In this document: positions 59,371 through 64,000 of the stretch, one piece after another
How positions within the stretch are numbered: position 1 is the first letter of the stretch
Layout of the letters: every line of letters begins with the position of its first letter
Origin: Macrostomum hystrix
Taxonomy: Eukaryota; Platyhelminthes; Macrostomidae
DNA: 64,000 nt
Direction of reading: 5' to 3'
Assembly: GCA_950097015.1 (NCBI GenBank)
Contig: CATNEN010000001.1
Coordinates: 837,501 to 901,500, forward strand
Notes under the pieces: model-generated
Seen by the model: only the letters and a program-made list of their open reading frames with translations
What the model was told of the DNA's origin: nothing
The model's database searches: none
Program-made: the position numbers and the translations under genes

Positions 59371-60640
59371 GGCACCATTCCCAAATCCCTTCACGCCCCA
59401 TTCCCAAATCCCTTCAGCCACCATTCCCAAATTCCTTCACGCCCCATTCCCAAATCCCTTCACGCCCCATTCCCAAATCCCTTCAGCCACCATTCCCAAA
59501 TCCCTTCACGCCCCATTCCCAAATCACTTCAGGCACCATTCCCAAATCCCTTAAGGCCCCATTCCCAAATCCCTCCAGGCACCATTCCCAAATCCCTTCA
59601 GGCCCCATTCCCAAATCCCTTCAGGCCCCATTCCCAAATCCCTCCAGGCCCCATTCCCAAATCCCTCCAGGCACCATTCCCAAATCCCTTCAGGCCCCAT
59701 TCCCAAATCCCTTCAGCCACCATTCCCAAATTCCTTCAGGCACCATTCCCAAATCCCTTAAGGCCCCATTCCCAAATCCCTTAAGGCCCCATTCCCAAAC
59801 CCCTTAAGGCCCCATTCCCAAACCCCTTCAGGCACCATTCCCAAATTCCTTCAGGCACCATTCCCAAATTCCTTCAGGCCCCATTCCCAAACCCCTTCAG
59901 GCCCCATTCCCAAACCCCTTCATCCCCCATTCCCAAATTCTTTCAGGCCCCATTCCCAAATCCCTTAAGGCCCCATTCCCAAATCCCTTCAGGCCCCATT
60001 CCCAAATCCCTTCAGGCACCATTCCCAAATCCCTTCAGGCACCATTCCCAAATTCCTTCAGGCACCATTCCCAAACCCCTTCAGCCACCATTCCCAAATT
60101 CCTTCAGGCACCATTCCCAAATTCCTTCAGGCCCCATTCCCAAATCCCTTCACGCCCCATTCCCAAATCCCTTCAGGCCCCATTCCCAAACCCCTTCAGG
60201 CCCCATTCCCAAACCCCTTCAGGCACCATTCCCAAACCCCTTCAGGCCCCATTCCCAAACCCCTTCAGGCACCATTCCCAAATTCCTTCAGGCACCATTC
60301 CCAAATCCCTTCAGGCCCCATTCCCAAACCCCTTCAGGCACCATTCCCAAATTCCTTCAGGCCCCATTCCCAAATCCCTTCACGCCCCATTCCCAAATCC
60401 CTTCAGGCCCCATTCTCAAATCCCTTCAGGCCCCATTCTCAAATCCCTTCAGGCCCCATTCTCAAATCCCTTAAGGCCCCATTCCCAAATCCCTTCAGGC
60501 CCCATTCCCAAACCCCTTCAGGCCCCATTCCCAAACCCCTTCAGGCACCATTCCCAAATCCCTCCAGGCACCATTCCCAAATTCCTTCAGGCACCATTCC
60601 TAAATCCCTTCAGGCACCATTCCCAAATTCTTTCAGGACC
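59371..60640 (-). repeat. 23-bp minisatellite, about 55 copies, inverted relative to the 44.8-kb array
   Basis: Plus-strand unit CCCATTCCCAAATCCCTTCA plus GGC. Its reverse complement is the GCCTGAAGGGATTTGGGAAT unit of the intron 3 array at 44840-45486. Confidence 0.95.
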
Positions 60641-60709
60641 AAATAATAATCAACAGGACCAACATAGACCAAAATTCTTTCAGTCTATGACACTATAGTA
60701 TAATTTAAT

Positions 60710-61022
60710 AATAACTGCAGGAGGGCTGTGGAAACTGGTACATATATACAGCAGTTAGGTGACAGTTAAGGAGGCAATTCTGTCCATTCCGCTGACTCCT
60801 GAGTACACTCTCACGCAGGTTGTGTACATCTGCCTTGACTTTGTCATCGTCAGGCGGTGTAAACTTCACTGTGCCATGAGGGTTGGCCCTCAAGGGCGTA
60901 AATTGCACGACAAGTCCCAGGCCTTCTCTCCGCGGCTGCGCCCCAATTGTTATGTGGCCTCGCCGCGGAATCGAGCTCAGGGACCTTGGCGCGAGAGGCT
61001 TAGATCGCTTTGCCACTCACCT
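60710..61022 (-). mobile_element. SINE family 1, near full length
   Basis: Head with box-A-like GAGTGGCAAAGCGATC near 61022 and box-B-like GAGCTCGATTCCGC near 60976. Then GGGGCGCAGCCGCGGAGAG and CGCCCTTGAGGGCC in the body, and a tail with AATAATAACTGC at 60707-60718. Confidence 0.72.
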
Positions 61023-61880
61023 CATGCCAAAAACATAGCATACTACGGGCATAAGGGTTCGGACAGCCTTTAGTGCGTGTGCCGGTGAACAAACCTCACC
61101 TACTAAGTACGTACATACGAGAATCAGGGCATTCGTAAAAAATGTAGTTTTTACCAAATAAGCGAATGAGATCGATTTACACAATAAAGGATGACTATTA
61201 TAATAGATAGAAAGCCAATTTGGTTACAACTGGCTTATGCTTCAAAAGTGTACAAATACTTGCAGTAACGTCAGCTCTACCTGAAAAAATTATTTTTATA
61301 CTAATGCAGATCTAGTAGCTCTACTTACTATACACTTCAGTACTGTAAGTGCTAGCTGTGACTTGCGAGTCTGATATCTGGTTCAAATGTACAGTATCAC
61401 CTCTTTTGCTTGTGAACCCTGAAGGTCGGAATTGGGATACAGTATGCAGACAATTTCATGTTTAAAAAATGCGTTTTTAAGGCAGATTTATAAACACAAT
61501 ATCTGTATTTATTTTGTTTATCTGGATTCAAGGACAAAGTAAGCTGCAAATAATTTTATTTGTATTTTATGATCTGTCAGTGTAAACAACGAAACGAAAC
61601 GCGTTTTAAGTGGAATTAAAATGATTTTTTTTCATCAGTGTCACAGTGTATCAGAATGTCATTCATTAGGAGTTACAAACACCCAAATAATGTAGGGAAT
61701 TTATTGTCGTTGAAAATCCGTCAAGAGCTGATGAAAATAGTGTTTATAACAAATAAAACTATAGAGGTGGCAGGAATTCTATCGACTTTCTAGAAATGAG
61801 TTTCACGTTGCACACACGGCAGCTGGCAATTAGCTCTTAACGTCAAACGACAAACACCGTAATTTGATTTCTTACCCCAG
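61023..61880. other. Upstream region of the CREBL2-like gene
   Basis: AT-rich, presumed promoter and 5' flank. An upstream coding exon carrying a basic N-terminus like that of other CREBL2 proteins could lie here or further upstream, but I could not identify one. Confidence 0.3.
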
Positions 61881-61886
61881 GAAAAT

Positions 61887-63651
61887 ATGGACCAATGCGA
61901 CAGCAAAAGCAAGCAGTCTGCAAAGGAGTGTCGAAAGCGAAAGAAACTACGGTACCAAACTCTAGAGGCCATCACCCAGCGAGAGGAGCAGGTCATTGTT
62001 GTTCTCTACCAGGAACTGGAACAGGTAAGGCTTTTTCTTCAACGCAAAAACTATATTTTCTACTTGAAGCAGTCAGTATAGGATATTTTGGCAAATCGGT
62101 GGTGGTTACTGCTGTCCCATTCGGTGTGGTAATGGCTTATATAAAATAGTAGTTTCGAGGAGAACTGTAGGAACTGGCACATTATTTGGTGACAGTGGAC
62201 CCGCAGCCAGCTAGGAGGCAATTCTGCCCATTCCGCTGACTCCTGAGCACACACGCACACAGATACCGTACGCAGGCTTGTCGATCCTGACCTTCTCATC
62301 ATCATCATTTTCGTTTAAACTGTCAGATGAAATCGCTATTCGAGCAGCTTGACAGAGGCGCCCTGACTGTTGCCCAAGCTCGCGTCGAGGTGGCTCGACT
62401 GCGCAGCAAAGCTTCATCGTTGAACCAAGCGTCGACACCACCGAAGCCGCAGCGGCAGTCGAGGTCTGCGGCTAAGCTGCAGCCTCGAAGATTGGCCCCC
62501 ATTGCGGCATCAGCGGGGCAGCCGCTGAAATATACTCAGCATGAGGCTGGAAGTGATTTTGACTCCCATCACCCGATCTCAACAGTTGCGACAGAAACTT
62601 TTATAGCTATGGAGCAGCAATACCAAAATCATGAGCACCATCCACGGTAAGCATTTCAATTTAGTTGTCATGCATACGAGCTATTAAGTAATTTATTGGA
62701 AATAGAATGACCTAACATGTACATCTATACCGCGCTTGACTTAAGTATCGATAAAAATGTAATTTTAACTTGGAATAGAAAAATTATTTGATTAACCTGT
62801 CCCAATCGGGCCGGATGTGCATCCATCTGAAGGCTGTTCAGTCCATGGACTGGGGGAACGCCACACCCATTTAACTGGTACCCATTTAACAGCTGGGGTG
62901 AATTGAAGCAATGCAGAGTTAAGTGTCTTGCTAAAGGACACAAATTGTTCCAGTGAAGTCGGGAATCGAACCCATGATTTTTTAAAGCTGTAAGTGATGA
63001 CGACAAGGTGGCTAAGGGTACTAGAGTATACTCACAGGCGCATATTCTCACAGGTGTGTAAATCTACCCAGACTTTTCCTTTGACACTGAGGCAGTGTTA
63101 CAATCTCTATAGGCGAACAGGAGCTGCCTGATATCCACACCTCGCTTGTTTCCAGGTGTGCATCCGACTTAGCCTCACAACAGCAGCAGCAGCAGCAGCA
63201 GCTCGGATCTGACAAAGCCTTTCAATGTAATGACAACCCAATCGGACGTCTGCAGACACAGTCACGCGATACCGTGATGCAGCACTATCAGACTCAGAAT
63301 CTGCAGCCACAGCAGCAGCAGCATGAGGCCGTACTAAACCAATGTTGCTTGAATCAGCTAGAGTATTACCAACATAATCAGCAACAGCAGCAGTTTTCTG
63401 AGTTCTACTCGGAATATTCATATTCATGGCTCAGCAATACTTGCACATTGGTGGAGCCTCATACGGACATGATCAGTTTCTTTCACCTTGAACAGCAGCA
63501 ACAACAGGAGCAGCAGCAGCAGCAGCAGCAGCAGTTCTGGTGCTCGACGAGTTCAGGCCTGCAGGAATGTGAAGAACTGCAATTTCCCTTGCAGGGATCT
63601 AGCGTGGCAGAAACATTGAGCTACATTAACAATCAAGCATCTATTGCATGA
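61887..63651 (+). CDS. CREBL2: CREBL2/REPTOR-BP-like bZIP protein with polyglutamine C-terminus (3 exons)
   Basis: Exons 61887-62024, 62327-62646 and 63156-63651, GT-AG, phases 0 and 2, giving 317 aa (ATG 61887, TGA 63649-63651). An acceptor-like CCCCAG sits just before (61875-61880), so an upstream 5' exon or spliced leader is possible. The basic region KSKQSAKECRKRKKLRYQ lacks the bZIP Asn, as CREBL2 does. It is followed by TLEAITQREEQVIVVLYQEL and, across the first splice, EQMKSLFEQLDRG, which matches the short zipper and the MDxGK stretch of CREBL2. Family role: CREBL2 partners CREB; fly REPTOR-BP partners REPTOR in TORC1-responsive transcription. Exon 3 is unusual: runs of 8-9 Gln and a His/Tyr/Leu-rich tail more than double the usual ~120 aa. 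Introns hold SINE pieces. Confidence 0.85.
62155..62300 (-). mobile_element. SINE family 1 fragment in intron 1 of the CREBL2-like gene
   Basis: Contains GGACCCGCAGCCAGC, GAGGCAATTCTGCCCATTCC and GATACCGTACGCAGGC. It ends within 30 bp of the exon 2 acceptor, so it probably supplies the sequence just upstream of the polypyrimidine tract. Confidence 0.65.
62795..62975 (-). mobile_element. SINE family 2 in intron 2 of the CREBL2-like gene
   Basis: The minus strand shows GGGTTCGATTCCCGACTTC (box B-like), GTGTCCTTTAGCAAGACAC, TCTGCATTGCTTCAATTC and the CAGTCCATGGACTGAACAGC body. The box A part is lost. Confidence 0.65.
63035..63105 (-). mobile_element. SINE family 1 fragment in intron 2
   Basis: TCTCACAGGTGTGTAAATCT and the adjacent CACTGAGGCAGTGTTAC resemble the central body of family 1. 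It lies about 50 bp from the exon 3 acceptor. Confidence 0.45.
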
Positions 63652-64000
63652 TGCAGACACCACGGCAGCTAAGCTACATTGCTTCGCCACTTTTTACATG
63701 TAGTCTAAATATTATGCTCAATTTAGTAAATTAAATTTCAGTAATTCTTCTGGAAAGATTGAAATGTAATTGTACTAGCATATAATGCACTTGTATTTGC
63801 TGGTACGTATTTCAGTTAAAAAGAGAGTGGAAGGTCAAAGCAGCCTTACGACGTGCATGGAGTGATGTAAAACTACTGATACACTCGTTGTTCTTATCGC
63901 TGCTCATTAGATTTTCCTTTGTAAAATTAGTTTAACTGCTTTAATTACAATATTATCCTGCTTTCTGAACATTTTCTCTTGCTCCTTGTATATACTACTT
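63652..64000 (+). other. 3' flank of the CREBL2-like gene
   Basis: Presumed 3' UTR. An ATTAAA hexamer at about 63730-63735 is a candidate poly(A) signal. Nothing else is recognised to the window end. Confidence 0.4.

Noticed and set aside
3780-63000. tRNA genes suggested by box A/box B-like sequences
   Set aside because: The tRNA-like segments are always attached to the same SINE bodies and are degenerate. No standalone cloverleaf was found.

Overview
This is animal nuclear DNA. It has multi-exon genes with GT-AG introns, tRNA-derived SINEs, non-LTR retrotransposon remnants, a large LTR element and many minisatellites. The gene content (SSUH2, CHMP2A, an N4BP1/KHNYN-type NYN nuclease, a CREBL2-type bZIP) fits a bilaterian invertebrate, possibly a spiralian. 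The sequence alone does not fix the phylum.

Layout. From 1 to 3.2 kb there is a 24-bp minisatellite, a LINE tail and SINE pieces. From 3.2 to 20.6 kb lie four tandem minus-strand SSUH2 paralogues (A, B, C, D). All share one four-exon structure with identical intron phases (1,0,0), and their introns carry SINEs. Minisatellites separate the copies: 6.4-6.9 kb, 10.9-11.6 kb, and a 2.75-kb array at 14.9-17.7 kb that ends against a hAT-like terminus. From 21.6 to 22.7 kb is CHMP2A (ESCRT-III), also minus strand. At 23.2-23.5 kb is a reverse-transcriptase fragment. From 24.4 to 33.9 kb an older inverted-repeat element is split by an 8.85-kb LTR retrotransposon. That element has 2,328-bp LTRs that look identical, a TAGG target duplication, a tRNA-Leu-type primer site, a truncated gag and no pol. 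From 33.9 to 40.4 kb is AT-rich intergenic DNA with no recognised gene. From 40.4 to 46.0 kb a plus-strand N4BP1-like gene has minisatellites in two introns. From 46.6 to 60.6 kb is a run of unrelated minisatellites. From 61.9 to 63.7 kb is a plus-strand CREBL2-like bZIP gene with a long polyglutamine tail.

How the genes may relate. The SSUH2 paralogues are predicted cytosolic zinc-binding (DnaJ-like CxxCxG) proteins. All four have a PPxY motif and a C-terminal CQLL prenylation-type box, and two also have PSAP. PSAP and PPxY are the classical recruitment motifs for TSG101 and NEDD4-family ligases, and CHMP2A, a core ESCRT-III subunit, is the next gene. A membrane-anchored ESCRT/NEDD4 adaptor role is a testable inference, not something the sequence proves.

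Most long ORFs in the window are artefacts of minisatellites whose unit lacks stop codons. They are not annotated as genes. All exon boundaries are read by eye from splice signals and frame continuity.
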